Positions 1 through 13,400 of a stretch of 64,000 nucleotides of DNA are shown piece by piece. Position 1 is the first letter of the stretch. Each line of letters begins with the position of its first letter. The DNA comes from Dirofilaria immitis. Its lineage: Eukaryota > Nematoda > Chromadorea > Rhabditida > Onchocercidae. Under the pieces are notes generated by a model, which had not been told where the DNA came from, did not search any database, and saw only the letters and a list, made by a program, of their open reading frames with translations. A program made the position numbers and the translations under genes. The stretch lies in NCBI GenBank assembly GCA_024305405.1, contig JAKNDB010000053.1, positions 620,001-684,000 on the forward strand, read 5' to 3'.

Positions 1-939
1 GATAAGTGGAAGGATCATTGAAGGTATGATTTGGTTAATTAATCTATTTTAAATTTTTTCAAGTTTTTTTACTTTAAAGTTATAGAAGTTTTTAAATCAC
101 AGCATTTTCGCTTTTTCATTGGTTCATAATTCAATTATCAATATCAATTCAATTCGATATATATATATATATCCCATTCCTGTTCTGAATTATTGCGAAC
201 AGTGCTAATTTAAAATTTCAAATCTTATCAATTCATCAGATTTCATCAAATTTCATAGTTATTTATTAAATATGAAATAATTTATGGTATTTTCATTAAC
301 TGAGAAACAACAAATTTATATAATAATTAACTATGAAACAATTTATAACATTTTCTTAATTTCTAATACCAAATATTATGTTAGCATATATTACTTAAAT
401 AATTGATATTTTTGATCATCATTACGCAATTTTTAAGCACTGATAACAAATAACTATGAGAACAAAATTTTGAGACTATGTATAACAATATTTTTCTCAG
501 ATCTCAAGAAAATCTAATAATATTATTAGGTAAAATTATTTAGGATAAAAGCAACTGTTAACAGTATTATCAGTAACTAGGATCATTGCTTTTTAAATTG
601 ATCTAACTGAAAATATTATGAAATCTTAAGAGAAATCTTGTAATATTGAGCAAAGTAAATTTCATCGTACCACACTATATGATCGATAAAATGGCGGAAT
701 GAAAAAAGATATAGGAGGCCATAATTTTGATCATTGTACTTTACCTGGTGGGTTAGATCAAAATTGAATATTGTGCAAAACAGATCTTTATCATTATCTC
801 CGTAAACAAATATATTAATTCAGATATCGATTTAGGAATAATTAAATACTGCAAATTCAAATTTTTATATTACATTATTATTCCAATATAATAACAAACT
901 ATTTTATCATTTTTCATTATAGTTTTTAATTAAAAAAAT
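1..939. other. AT-rich non-coding stretch, no gene seen
   Basis: I see no splice-bounded coding exon or RNA gene here. A short (AT)n run lies near 160-172. Simple AT-rich intergenic sequence leads into the repeat cluster that follows. Confidence 0.5.
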
Positions 940-1070
940 AAAAATGTTTACCGTAGTATAAAGAAATTAATATTTGCTATCAGTAAGATTAATAATATCA
1001 TATATCTTTCAATCATTATGGAATAACAATCTGCTCAATCAGCGTTGACTGATTAATATTGTATTTTCGA
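940..1070 (+). repeat. Repeat family copy a
   Basis: A ~130 bp segment starting ccgtagtataaagaaatt is a diverged copy of segments at about 1855-1960 (same strand) and 3050-3170 (opposite strand). All three share the phrases tttcaatcatta and gttgactgatt (or gccgatgat). A hairpin follows it at 1128-1153. No coding capacity is evident. Confidence 0.7.
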
Positions 1071-1127
1071 TAAGCTTATGAGTTTACTTTTAAATAGCAT
1101 ATATGTCTGTTTATTTTTGCTAGAATG

Positions 1128-1153
1128 TTCCTTCCTTTCTCGAAAGGAAGGAA
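1128..1153. repeat. Perfect 12 bp-arm hairpin next to repeat copy a
   Basis: The arms TTCCTTCCTTTC and GAAAGGAAGGAA are separated by two bases. Related but non-identical hairpins sit at the same relative place beside the other two repeat copies (1971-1992 and 2970-2993). Confidence 0.8.
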
Positions 1154-1464
1154 TATTATATCATAGCTCATACCAATATTGACGATATGATTTTGTTACA
1201 CGTTATATGGATAATAAGCAGAATTCAAATATTACCTGAGAAAAAAGTTTTAAAACCATACAGTACCTTAGCTAATTTCAGCAACTCTTCACTATATTTT
1301 TTTCTCTGAAATATCATTTTTATAGTATAAATAATAATAATACGAGTGAAAGTGGACAGCATCAACAAATTAGTCAATAAATTTGTATTTCAGCATTATA
1401 AATCCTATCAAGAATACTGTACATTCCAAATGATTCTGTATATCTCAGGATACTGTGCATCTAT

Positions 1465-1960
1465 ATTTCAGTATAAATCATATCTAATTGATACGGAATT
1501 ATATTTTTTACAAATATTATCGAAAACTGTCCTTTATATGGGATTTAAGGGAAAATTAAAAGCCTAAGACATCGATAAAATTAGTAAAAATATCAAAAAC
1601 TATTTACTGAAAAGTTTAGTTATAATATTTTGAGGTGAAAGAATGGGAAAATGAATTTATATGCAATTGAAAGTATTGAAAGTTTGCAGCATATTGTTTT
1701 GTTCCATAAAATAAATTTTTCTCATGATCTTTTCGAGTGATAGCTATTTTTATTTTTTACCAATCATATTTATCTACCTTTCATTTCTATCGATCTGTGT
1801 TAACATCATTTTGTTTTATCTGTTTGATAACGATATGATAAGTATTCATAGAACAACAGTATAAAGAAATTAATATCTCTCATCAATAATATTATATTTT
1901 TTTCAATCATTACGGAACAGCAATCTGTTCATTGTTATCAGTGTTGACTGATTCATTTTT
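1465..1960 (+). repeat. Left arm of a ~500 bp inverted repeat (copy b)
   Basis: This segment pairs with the reverse complement of about 3050-3575. The best-matching core is 1690-1860 against 3165-3330, which shares ctcatgatctttt, gtgttaacatcattttgtt and gataacgatatgataagt. Similarity decays outward but is still clear at 1465-1600 against 3440-3575. A 73-codon open frame at 1346-1567 partly overlaps it, but nothing supports it as a gene. Confidence 0.75.
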
Positions 1961-2529
1961 TAAAGGAATGTTTCTCTTCTTCAGGAGAGAAATTGAACTA
2001 TTCGTAAATCTCGAGAATATTGTTAGTGCAAAAGATATTTACTACTTTCAATTTTTATGAAATAATGTAGCAAATTTTATCATAAAAATGGATAATATTA
2101 CAAGTATAAAATTGCAACTATAAAATCAAAAAGCATTTTCTTCGAAAAACATGATAGAAATTTTCAAGAAAAATAGTAATCTCTTCCGAAAATTATTTTT
2201 AATAAAATTTCTGCATTTTCTTTGAATTTAGATCATACTATAAAAACTTATCATTAAATTATCAGACAGTAGAAAAGTCAAGTGAATTTTACATAAATCG
2301 TTTCGAAGATTAATTTGAAAGTGATGAAAAAACAATTCAAATATAAATTTTAATATTATATCAAATTTATAATCGAATTTTTATTTTCCAGCACAAATGA
2401 CAATTTATCGAAGAGAAAAATGGCACTAAAGAATTGCTGAAAATATGCTACGATATTGTATAACCTTTGAACTTGTTTTTAAGAATAATCTGTGATTGAT
2501 ACTATTAAAAAATTACTAACTACACGACC

Positions 2530-2810
2530 ATATTGGCATTATCTAAAAATATGAAAAATCTATCACTCGAAAAGATCATGAGAAAAATTTATTTTATGGA
2601 ACAAATCAATGAGCTGCAAACTTTCAATACTTTCAATTGCACATAAATGCGTTTTACAATTCTCCTCCAAATGTTTCTGATATGTTCAGGAATTTGATTG
2701 CGTTCACAATTTAGTATATCATATATTTTCGAAAGTAACTAATAGAAAACATAGGATTAGTTTGATACGATTTATACAAATTTATTACTGATTTGTTGAT
2801 ATCTTTCATT
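2530..2810 (-). repeat. Partial copy of the same repeat
   Basis: The stretch aaagatcatgagaaaaattt through tttcaatactttcaattgca at about 2570-2645 repeats 3290-3365. The weaker match after 2690 corresponds to the outer part of the 1465/3575 arms. Confidence 0.6.
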
Positions 2811-3049
2811 TCTACCTGTATTATTACTACTTATATTATAATAAAATGTTACGGTAATGTGAAGTTCTTGAACCTGTTTCTTTCGAATAATATGTGATTT
2901 CTAGGCATTATCGATATAAATGTTACAAAACTGTATATTTCAATATTGATGTGAGCTATGAACTAATTAATTCCTTTCTCGAAAGAAAGGAATACTTTAC
3001 CAAAAATAAACAAGCAAGTATGCCGCTTGATACAAAAACAGAGTAAACG

Positions 3050-3575
3050 AGTGACCTTATCGAAAATATGATCATCGGCGCTGATTACATTGAGCAGGTT
3101 GTTATTCGTTAATGATCGAAAGAAATATAATATTATTGATGGCAATTATTAATTTTTTTATACCGTTGTTCTATGAATACTTATCATATCGTTATCAAAC
3201 AGATAAAACAAAATGATGTTAACACAGATCGATAGGAATGAAAGGTAGATAAATATGATGGGTAAAAAATAAAAATAGCTATCATTCGGAAAGATCATGA
3301 GAAAAATTTATTTTATGGAACAAAACAATATGCTGTAAACTTTCAATACTTTCAATTGCATATAAATGCATTTCCTTCTCTTTCTCTTTCAGATATTATA
3401 ATCAAAATTTTCAGTAAATAGTTTTTGATATTTTTACTAAATTTGTTCATATCTTAGGCATTTAATTTTTAAGATTCTTCAAAGCTTATATGAGGAATAA
3501 CTTTCGAAATTATTTGTATGAAATATAATTCTGTACCATTTCGATACGATTTATAATGCTGAAAATATGGTATAC
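3050..3575 (-). repeat. Right arm of the ~500 bp inverted repeat (copy c)
   Basis: Reverse complement of 1465-1960, with a loop of about 1.1 kb between the arms. It is preceded by a hairpin at 2970-2993 (ATTCCTTTC / GAAAGGAAT). No transposase-like frame is seen between the arms. Confidence 0.75.
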
Positions 3576-4048
3576 AGTAATTTATGGCTTATTGTAACAA
3601 CTCAGAACATATTGTAAAAAAAAAAATATTTATGAGCTAAACACGCATATGATTATTTTAGATATTATTCAATCATTCCTTTTTCCACCCTTTCCCAAAA
3701 TTATCGAAAAACTAAAAATAGTTGAATTAGCAGTTTAAATTTCGAAATCGAATAATATGTGTAAATCAAGTTTGCAAATGAATGTTAAGCAGTAATTAAG
3801 TACAAATTAGAAGTAAATATTTATTTCAAATTATATATTTGTTATATAAAATTAAGTTCGATAGATTGAAGAAATCATTAACTCTGAAAAGCACAGTGAA
3901 AGCACACATCAGTAATTTAAAAAAAATGTGCAAATTAGATTTTAAATAAAAGTAATTAAATGATTTATATTTATCACACCGTATTATATGGTATCATACA
4001 TTCATGTTGTATTACTTTTGAAAGGAACAGGAGGTCATGTAAGTGTTT

Positions 4049-7000
4049 TCAAAGATAAACTGAACTTGTTCCACGAGCACCACTTCCAGCATAACCTCCA
4101 GCACTACTACTACTACTACCACCACCACCACTTGAACTATAACGATGGCCAGTATTAACTGAAAATATATGGATAAAAAAAATTTGTAAATATTGTATAT
4201 GATGTAATGTAGTAAGTAAGTAAACATATATTATTTCGTTTATTCAATTATTGTTATTTTATTTATTGCTTTGATCCAATATATTTTCACCATTATTTAT
4301 TTATATTTTATTAGTTTTCATTTCAAATTTATTATCTTTTATATTGTGTTAATAAATTAAAATAAATAATTTTATATATATATAATTGATTATATTGGAT
4401 CATTTGGTAAATAAATTTTGTTTACATTTCAAAAATATATTTTCATAAATTTAGCATAAATTATTTAACATATCAAGTTGATCAATGATATTACTAGAAA
4501 AGGTAAAGTAAGATTTTTTTACCTCTGTTAGCAGCTGGAACATGTGACATATACATACTATGTATACCACGATCGATACCACCCGGGAGATAAAGTGTAA
4601 ATTCCTGTACGCCACCACCACCTCTATCAGCCGGGGCAGCAGCACGATCACTTACTTTTGTTCCAACGGTAGGTCCACCTGCAGCTAACATAGCTGATAG
4701 GTAATTTTCAACTACTTCACCAGCACCACTTTTAGTTACCGCACTTGCAGCACCATCGAGTGGACCTTTAGCAGCAGCAGTACCGCTGACAACGGAGGTT
4801 TTAATAGCGCTATCAGCGGGAGTTTCGATAGCTCCATCAGCGCCAGCACTGGAGAATTTAATGGCACCGCCAGCGTGAGTAGCAAGGCTAGTGCTCCCAG
4901 TACTGTTTTTAACAATTGTAGATGTTCCAACATTCTTAGTATCACCACCAACAGTAATATCAGCGTCACTTTTCCTCGTAATAGGAGTAGTAGCAGCAGT
5001 ATGAACGGTTGATAACATTTGACCACTACCTGGTCCTGTACCTGCTGAAAAAAAAAAAAAGATAAGACTATTATTATTATTATAGACATCAATAATGGAC
5101 AAAAATATTAAATGAACGATCATTTTTGATAAAATTACTTTGATTGATTATACGTTAATTTTTTTTTTTTAATATTAAACTTATAATTATTGTTATTTTG
5201 ATTTAAAAAAAAATTTCTAAGAATTATATCGATTATTTCATTCTTTTTACCTAATTTTAATACAGTTGAAAGAAGTGCTTCACGTAAAAAGTAATTTCTT
5301 TCATCATTTGTCGAATAATTTCTTCCAAACGTTTATTTTCATTAGTGATCATTTGTAACATTATTTTTAATTCATCATTATTCTTTTGCATTCCACCAAT
5401 ATCCAAATTTTTCCATATATCAGGTATGATTACTTGAATAGGAGCTGAATGAAGAAAAAAAGAATATTAGTTCGAAATAATTAATTGCTTTATAATTAAT
5501 TGCTTGATTATGATATTAGTTATCAATTTACTACAAAAAATATATATATATCTCTTTTCTCTCTCTCCTACTCTCTCACTCTTATTTTTTGTCTTTTATT
5601 TTCAAATGAGAAATTTAGTGAAAAAAAATCCTTTTACTAAGAAGATTGTTGAGGAAGGAGAAATGTAGTTTAATTTATTCTATATATGTTCTATAAGTTA
5701 CTGTAATAATTTCTCATATACAGTATTCCGGCACATTTTATTCACATCAAGAACAGTAGGAAAAGTTACGATCATCTTAATTTATATCATTTCATCGAGT
5801 ATTTAAATTGAATATTCGAATTATGATGATAATTTGCTTAATTCTAATAAGCTAAAAGATAATGATAGTTTCTTAGCTTCCTTATCAATTTCACAAAATT
5901 TTTTCTCCTTATCAATTTTTTCCTTTTTCTATTTATCGCCTTATTTTAATAATATCTAATGATCAACTTTTTCCAAAATTATCCTAAATAGGCCAATTTT
6001 CCATCCGAAAAAGTATAATTTTTTTGAGTTGATCATTATTATTTATTGTACTATTCAGCTTATGAAATTAATTTATGAAAATTACGAAAGTTAAATTTTT
6101 CCTTCCAATTTTTCTAATACTACAAACTTTCCTCAGTACTAGATGAAAAATTTTTTTAATATGAACGAAGGAAAAAAAAACCTATGCTGCTCTCCCTTCT
6201 GTCATCTTTCTTCTTATCTGGAAATTATCATACGTTAAGAAGTGATAATTTAAATGAGATAAAAATTTTGCTATGTTCTAAAATTTCATTCATTTTCTAA
6301 AATGAATAGAAAATTATCTATTAGCCTTTCAAATATTATTATAATAAGTATATCAGCGATGAAAATGATAATAAATAATATATGACATAAGATAATAATT
6401 AATGAAATGGTAAAAAACAGTACGCGACATAAAAAAAAATTAAGAGTATATGAGATAAGCTAATATTTTTGAAAAATCTCTCAAATTCAATTCCCCAAAC
6501 CAACAATCATCACCGAGTAATATAGTTCAAGATTTCAAATCAATCTTTCGAATAAAAACCCATAAATCTTATAATGATAATAATAATAAAAATTAAAATT
6601 TCGATTAAGAAAAAACCCTCAACTATGATTTATTCAATCATATAATAAAAATCTTACGATCTTAAAAACCAATTTCAAAAAGATATATTAGATTGTCTAA
6701 TTAATTATTATTAATATTATTCATTATTGTTATTGTATTATCACCATTATCCAATCAATATATTTTGATGCTATCGATTAACGACACAATGATAATGATG
6801 TATTGATTTATTGATTTTCTAAATTAATCAAAAATTATTAAAAATTTTTATTCAAAATTACCATCCTCCTCACTTGAGCTGGTACTCTCATCCTTTTCTT
6901 TACCGTCCTTTTCTTTTCCTTTTTCTAATTTATCTTTTGATATTGATCGTTTTATCGGTACCGCTTTCTCTTTATCTTTATACATTTGTTCGATTTCTTT

Positions 7001-10000
7001 TTCCAATTTAAGATCATCGTAATCTGGCTAAAAATTTTAATTAATTAGTTGATTTATTTATAAATATTACTATTCAGTAATCATAAGATGATAAAAGATC
7101 AAATGAATTCAAATTAATTAATATAGAACGGTTTTTGATATGATTTCTCAAAGTTTATAATGCTATAATAATTCAATTAGGCAAATTTTTTCCATTTAAA
7201 TATTTACTTGATTAAGTGTATATTAAATTAAAAAAAAATTATCATCATCATTTCTTAATGAGATTTTCATGTTTATATTAGATTTTGATGAAATTGAAAT
7301 GTTTCTATAATAATTATATGTATATAATGCAAAACTTATTTGATTTCGAATTTCCAAAAAGTTCTAAATATTAAACGTTCATCCTAATTAGCTCTTATGA
7401 ATATATCAATTCTGAATAATTATAATTACTAATCGAAAACAAATATCACAATGGAAATATTTCCAAGATATATATATATATATATATTATAAGATTAATT
7501 AATAATTATTAATCGAATAAATATTTGCTCACTGAAGGAGTAAACTTTTGTCCTGTCTTTGTTACCAGTTTACCTGTTATATTTGCTGATTTATCAGGTA
7601 TTCTTTTATCACTGTATGCTGTTAAAGAATAGAGAAAACTTAATTTATCAGTAGCAAAAGATATGATATAGAGAAATATCAAAAATTTGATTTAAAGTTC
7701 CAAATGAATTTAAAATTCTCTTTTTCATCTAAATAAATTAAAATATTTTTTCCGTTGAAAAATTGCTTATAAAAATAAAAAATAAAAAAATTTGACAAAA
7801 ATTTGATATTCAAATATCACAAAAAAATTGATTTAAATTTAAATTTTATTGCAATTATCTTTTTTAATTTCATTTTAATTGCATATAAATTATTTAAGCA
7901 ATGCTTTAGTAACAAAAAAAATTTTGTAATTGATATATTATATCGTCAAATTTTTTTATCATATTGAAAATTTCAAACTTTAAGAAAGTTTTATATCACA
8001 AAAAAAAAAATTGGAAAATTTGCATGCCCAAATTTACCTCTAACGTGCAGGTTTAATACACCTACATCAGCTCCTTCAACAAATGGCTTTCTTGGATCAT
8101 AACCTGCTGGTGATGCTATATACTCTACGGTCAATTTTGTTCGTCCTGGTTTACCAGGCTGAGATAAAATAGCAACATGATTTTCTAGGCTAAAAGACAA
8201 TGATATGATATGATTTTCTAGATTAAGATAGGTGATGAAATAGCTGGACTAAGAGAAAATTTAACTTTTTAGGCTAAGACAAAATGATTGTAAAACTTTC
8301 AGAACTGAAATAAAATAATAATGATATTGTTTCCTAGTCTAAGATAAAAGGAAGGGTTTGATTGTCCGAGACAAAATAAAAAATGATGATATGACTTTTT
8401 ACGGTAAAATAAAACGATAACAAAATATTTTTACAACAATATAATAAAATATCAATGATGAAATACTTATACAAACTATACAATAAAAGGAATGCAATAA
8501 AAATAAAATATGAAATTTATGTTATTTAATTCCTAAATATTATCAGAAATAATCATTTGAATCTAAAAAAGATTTATTTTATCAATAAATCGATATTAAC
8601 GATCAGTTAATCAGTTAAGTAATCAATTGTTTGATAACAATCAATCAGTATCAATAAATCAATATCAATAAAATTAATAATATTAATTAATAAACAATGA
8701 TTAAAATATTATTTCTATTCAATTGTATAGCAATAATAATTTTGAATTAAAAATAAAAATTAATTCAACAACTAATAATTAAATGAAATATTATTTTGAT
8801 CTTTGGCATATTATTGTTGATATTATATTTGTATTAAATAATTATAATATGTAAAAAAGAAAACAATTTTTTTAATTAACTAAATAATTTTAAAAAAATC
8901 AACAGAAATATTTGCAAGAAAATTAACTAATCGTCGTAGAAAAAGCTCCTTTTTATACCAGGTTTTATGAAACCAAGCGGTGGTGATACCTAAATTATTA
9001 TCATTGAATTAACATTTCGATTTACGTTTTATTCAGCGAATCAAAAAAACATTGTCATGTTCAAATCATAATATAAATGATTGCAATTATATCAATCATA
9101 AAATGTAAATTTCTTTCTAATTTTAATTTCAAAAATTCAAAGAAAAACTAATAAATGAGCAAAGATCAAAGCCTAAAATAATAATTACAATTTCAAATTT
9201 ATCGAATACTGAATAAGATTGTTGTCAATAATCATGAATTCATGATTTTAATATTTTATAATGAATTTTTATATGTTTTAATTGATTTAAAATTTTGACC
9301 AGAAATGAAAGAATCGAAATTCTTTGAAAACAAATAAAACGTTAATGATAATCTTAAAAATAATTTCCTTTTTAGAATTCTTTTATGTATATATATATAT
9401 GCATGTGCAGTCTTGCATGCAATCATTGGTAAGTATATTATAAAGCATATTGTATTGAGTATACTGTAAAGCATACTGTATTAATTAATTCGAAAAATAA
9501 GGTACTAATTATTTGTACAACATAATTAGAAAATTGGAATTTTAATTGACAATAAATAATAATAAGGAACTACTTACCCTATACAAATCATAATATTTTT
9601 GTTTCAGTTTCACCTTAAATGCTAATCGTTCGGTACCGATTGCTTCAAGGATATGTGTTGTTGTACCACCAGTGCACGGTACCTACAGTAGGATTTTCGC
9701 ATCGTTTTATAGGATTACTGTATTCGTGAATTATTCCATACATAATCAAATCTTATTTATAACCAATAGCGTTTCTCTTCGAATGGATTGAAAAATTGAA
9801 TAAACAAATAAATGATATTTCAAAACAACTAAAATGAAAACATAAAATGTGAAAATAATCGAATCAAATACAAATAGCTCATTGTACTAGGATAATCTGA
9901 ATTTAAAATTTAATTTGTAGATCGAATTTATAATTTCTTAACTTAAGGTTGATATAATTTCTGTAATAAATATACTTTACAACACCTGTATCGTTGCTGG

Positions 10001-10021
10001 TGTACATTGCAAATAGGACAT
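4049..10021 (-). CDS. MSP-domain protein with long coiled-coil and Ala/Gly-rich tail
   Basis: Nine exons: 10021-9986, 9682-9578, 8989-8959, 8184-8038, 7618-7533, 7027-6862, 5444-5251, 5044-4523, 4158-4049; about 464 aa. Residues 1 to ~107 form a major sperm protein fold of the nematode sperm-specific (SSP) class: MSYLQCTPATIQ, then CTGGTTTHILEAIG, RLAFKVK, YRVSPPLGFIKP, KLTVEYIASP and VGVLNLHVRG. A Lys/Glu/Asp-rich linker follows (exon 6), then a predicted short coiled coil (NNDELKIMLQMITNENKRLE), an Ala/Thr/Gly-rich region with GGIDRG, and a GGGGSSSSS tail ending VYL. SSP proteins are usually only ~110 aa, so most of this protein is an extension I do not recognise. Exon 7 needs one extra base near 5300-5310: its frame must shift after RQM to read DERNYFLREALLS and meet the next acceptor in phase. 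MSP proteins build the sperm cytoskeleton or mediate signalling; the role here is inferred from the domain only. Confidence 0.8.
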
Positions 10022-10250
10022 AACTCGTACACCGTGTTAGTTACAACCGCACAATTATTTGAAATTAAATAATAATTGAAATATTGGTGAAACTTGATAC
10101 TTTTAAATTCTCATAAATTTTTTTCAAATTATGCAAAATTTACTTTATGTTGCAATTATATTAGTATAATATCGTCAGTGTCGTTCAATTGAAAAATTAA
10201 TGTATTCGTATAAATTATAAATCTGGTTGGATTAACTTATTAACTGATAT

Positions 10251-10304
10251 AATAAATATACTTTTACAACACCTGTATTGTTGCTGGTTTTTTGCTTTGT
10301 AAAT
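10251..10304 (-). repeat. Duplicate of MSP-gene exon 1 / intron 1 junction
   Basis: The phrase acaacacctgta, tgttgctgg repeats 9965-10015, which spans the end of exon 1 (codons PATIQ) and the start of intron 1 of the MSP gene. The copy keeps the CAG|gtgttg donor and the CCAGCAACAATACAG codons but lacks the start codon. It lies in the 447 bp gap between the MSP and TRMT11 genes. Confidence 0.6.
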
Positions 10305-10398
10305 AAAAATTACCGTATGAAATTGATATATATTTAGATTCTGAGTACTTTGTTATGCGTGGTTTGCTCACACATATTTCAATATTGATATGATATGC

Positions 10399-10404
10399 TT
10401 TATT
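10399..10404 (-). terminator. Polyadenylation signal AATAAA of TRMT11 gene
   Basis: A canonical AATAAA on the minus strand, about 64 bases after the TRMT11 stop codon. Confidence 0.5.
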
Positions 10405-10467
10405 TCAGAGCTTTGAAATTTAATATATATATATATTCCACTGATCAAGAAAACAAGCAAACAAGAA

Positions 10468-13400
10468 TTAGTTTTTTCTAAATACACGTTGCCGAAAAGT
10501 TGTATCTTCGTAACAGTTCTTTTCAACATACGTTTTCTCATCATCCTTCGCCATTCTTAATTTTTCATACACAAGCAATCTCCTGTAATAGATTATTTTA
10601 CCGCTGAGAAATTTCAGTAATAACCAAATAAGCAAATATACTCAAAGTTAGAATCAATAGAACCTTATCAAATCCAAAATGTGCTTATCAATCATTTGTT
10701 AAGAATAGCAACATATTATATCACATATTGTAATGTGACATTGGCAGAATATATACACAAACTTTGATAACAAAAATTTCCATTCTGTTGTCCATTGTAT
10801 TAAAATTTGATTAATTCTGTCAGAAGCATGAATAAATTTCATCTTCTTGGATACTGATAGATTGAAGCAGCGATTTTAGAATAAATCATTTACCTGGAAT
10901 ATCGGCGTGATAATGACTGCTCACAATTATAAATCAATTTCATCGCATCATGTCTTGGTAAAATTGCTTCGGAATATCTAAAAATCAGCGATGAACCTCC
11001 TAACAAAAATTTTCAATCTGTTATATAGCCAACAATTTAGCTAATCATGCTCCATAGTGAAACTTTTTATCAAACTTGGTCTATTATTAAATTGAAATAT
11101 ATCAAAAAGTAGTTCACTCCAATTTTTGACCCATATGTTTCAAGAATATCAATTAATTTGGTATAATCGCATTTATTTGAATCATATAATTAACTGCAAC
11201 CATGGCAAGTTTAAAAGAATGAATATTCCTAGAAAATGATATGAAATAATTGCAAATTATTTGGATGAACATTTCAACATTTATAATATTACTAGCACAC
11301 TCTTCATATGAAAACAAAGAAGCTTAATAATTCATATTATCAAAAATATAAAGCTAAATAAACAGCGTGCTAAATGCCATTTTCGTTCATACATTAATCT
11401 ATAAAAATTTAGGCACTTTTTTGGATTTTTTAGGCTGGGCTAATAAAGCTAAATAAATATACCAGAAATCAATGATTACCGCGATGTTTAGTTATATTCG
11501 ATAAAAGACAACGATAGACTAAAAGTGCGAAATTTTTACCGTTAATTTTCACATTTCTAAACTGTAGGATATCATTTCCGCTATTTCATGATGCATATTT
11601 TAATTGAACAACTGCTTTTTTCCTTTGTTTACAATGACTGAGCATTTATGAATAAGATAAGTTAGTGATAAAAAGAAATCAGAGTTCATAGATGTAAAAA
11701 ACATGAAAATATTTGAAAGTCAGCTATTAAAATTAAATTAAATATCAGTAAGATATAAATTCTTTTTATTAATAATAGGAGTTAAAATAAGCTGTAATTT
11801 ATTATTATGATTTTCATTAAATCTCGTATTCATTCCAATTTTGTTAAAATCAATTTCTGCATTACCTTACTCTTTTTTTTAATATTTGCCTGGATAATTC
11901 TATTTGTTTAAAAGCTTATGGCAGTTGGAGTAATACTATACAGAATTTGTTTAATCTCTAACAAATACTCTCCATAAAAGAACAACTGTGAACAAATGAA
12001 GTGGGAAGGATGATGGAACGTTATTTTAAGCTATTGCTATTACTTCGTCAACATCAAATATCATATGAAATAGCTAAATAAAAGATAATCAAACAAACAT
12101 TTGGCAACAGTATATTTGAATTTTTCATCACTGATTAATACTAAAAGTTTTTATGCATTATCTCAAGCGGTATGTATATGAAATGCTTCATTTCTTTTGT
12201 TAACTGTTTTTCAATTATATAAATGATATTATATAAAAATCTTAAAAATATAAGACACTACATTATTTAACCTTCTAATGCATTATGTAATTTAGCATTT
12301 TAAATCGTTTAATCACGGTAACTTTCTATCGAATTCCTTTGGCATTTGTTGAAAGTAATACGATCTTCCAAAACGGATAGCAGATTTATGACTATTTTAA
12401 TACCGAACAGTACTATTGCAACAGCGATAAATTACTGATTTGATAATAATTATCAGTCTGTTAATACCGATTAATTTGTTCATTGTGATAAATTGTTGAA
12501 AGAATTAATTGAATTAATTGATTGATCAATCAATCAATTGATTTTACAACATTATTTGAAATTTCAGTGAAAATATACTTATTTTTGAAACATACTTTTA
12601 AGAAATGATCAACAAAATTTCATAACAGTAATTTATTGACTTTCTTTTAGATTTGCCTACATTGAAATTATATTTATTACATGCATTTTCGTATCAATCC
12701 ACGCATCTATCGGTAAGTTTCTAAGTATTTCATCTTAACTCTATATCCCATTATAGTAATAACTAGCTTTATGATAAACATAAGTAAAAAATACATCATC
12801 AAGTAACTGTAACGAGAAAATAATGAAATGGAAAGGCGCAAGAATAGTTTTTCTCCTTTTCTTATTTTTTTGATAGTTAAGGAATGAAAACCAAAAAAAA
12901 ATACCATCCTGGAATATATACGGTAGATTATTATAGATGTATGTTACGATACCTTAAGAATTAGAAGTGAACCCGAAACCTGTACTCGTTCGACGGACTG
13001 TTATGATATCAATGCTGAATGCATATACAGTTTGAAAGAATCTCATCATATTTGTTGCAAACCCAGATCTGACGTTATCTTTCCTGGTAAATTATTCAAC
13101 AAATATAACCCAAACCTATTCTTCCCCACTATCACTGAAGTTAGAACAAAATAGCAAGTGATGATATGCCAAATAACCAGTCTTGTAAAATATATCCAAC
13201 TCTACAGAAATCTTTCCTTGGAAAAATTTAATTTATATTATAGAATGCCCCGATGGACGAGAAATGCTAATAATGGGAAAGTATATGCCCGTATTATGTT
13301 CGGTGGAGAATTCAATCGAAAATGATATGTGTCCAGAAGGATACGAATGCTTACCTTCAGCAACAACTTTTATGAGACATAACGGACAATCTTATAATAT

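Noticed and set aside
4736..5092. 118-codon minus-strand frame overlapping MSP-gene exon 8
   Set aside because: Alternative frame of a genuine low-complexity exon. The frame joined in phase to exon 9 (Ala/Thr/Gly) is preferred.
10468..10977. Initially treated as an unknown two-exon gene
   Set aside because: The NCEQ and SRR motifs and the phase show these are the last two exons of TRMT11.
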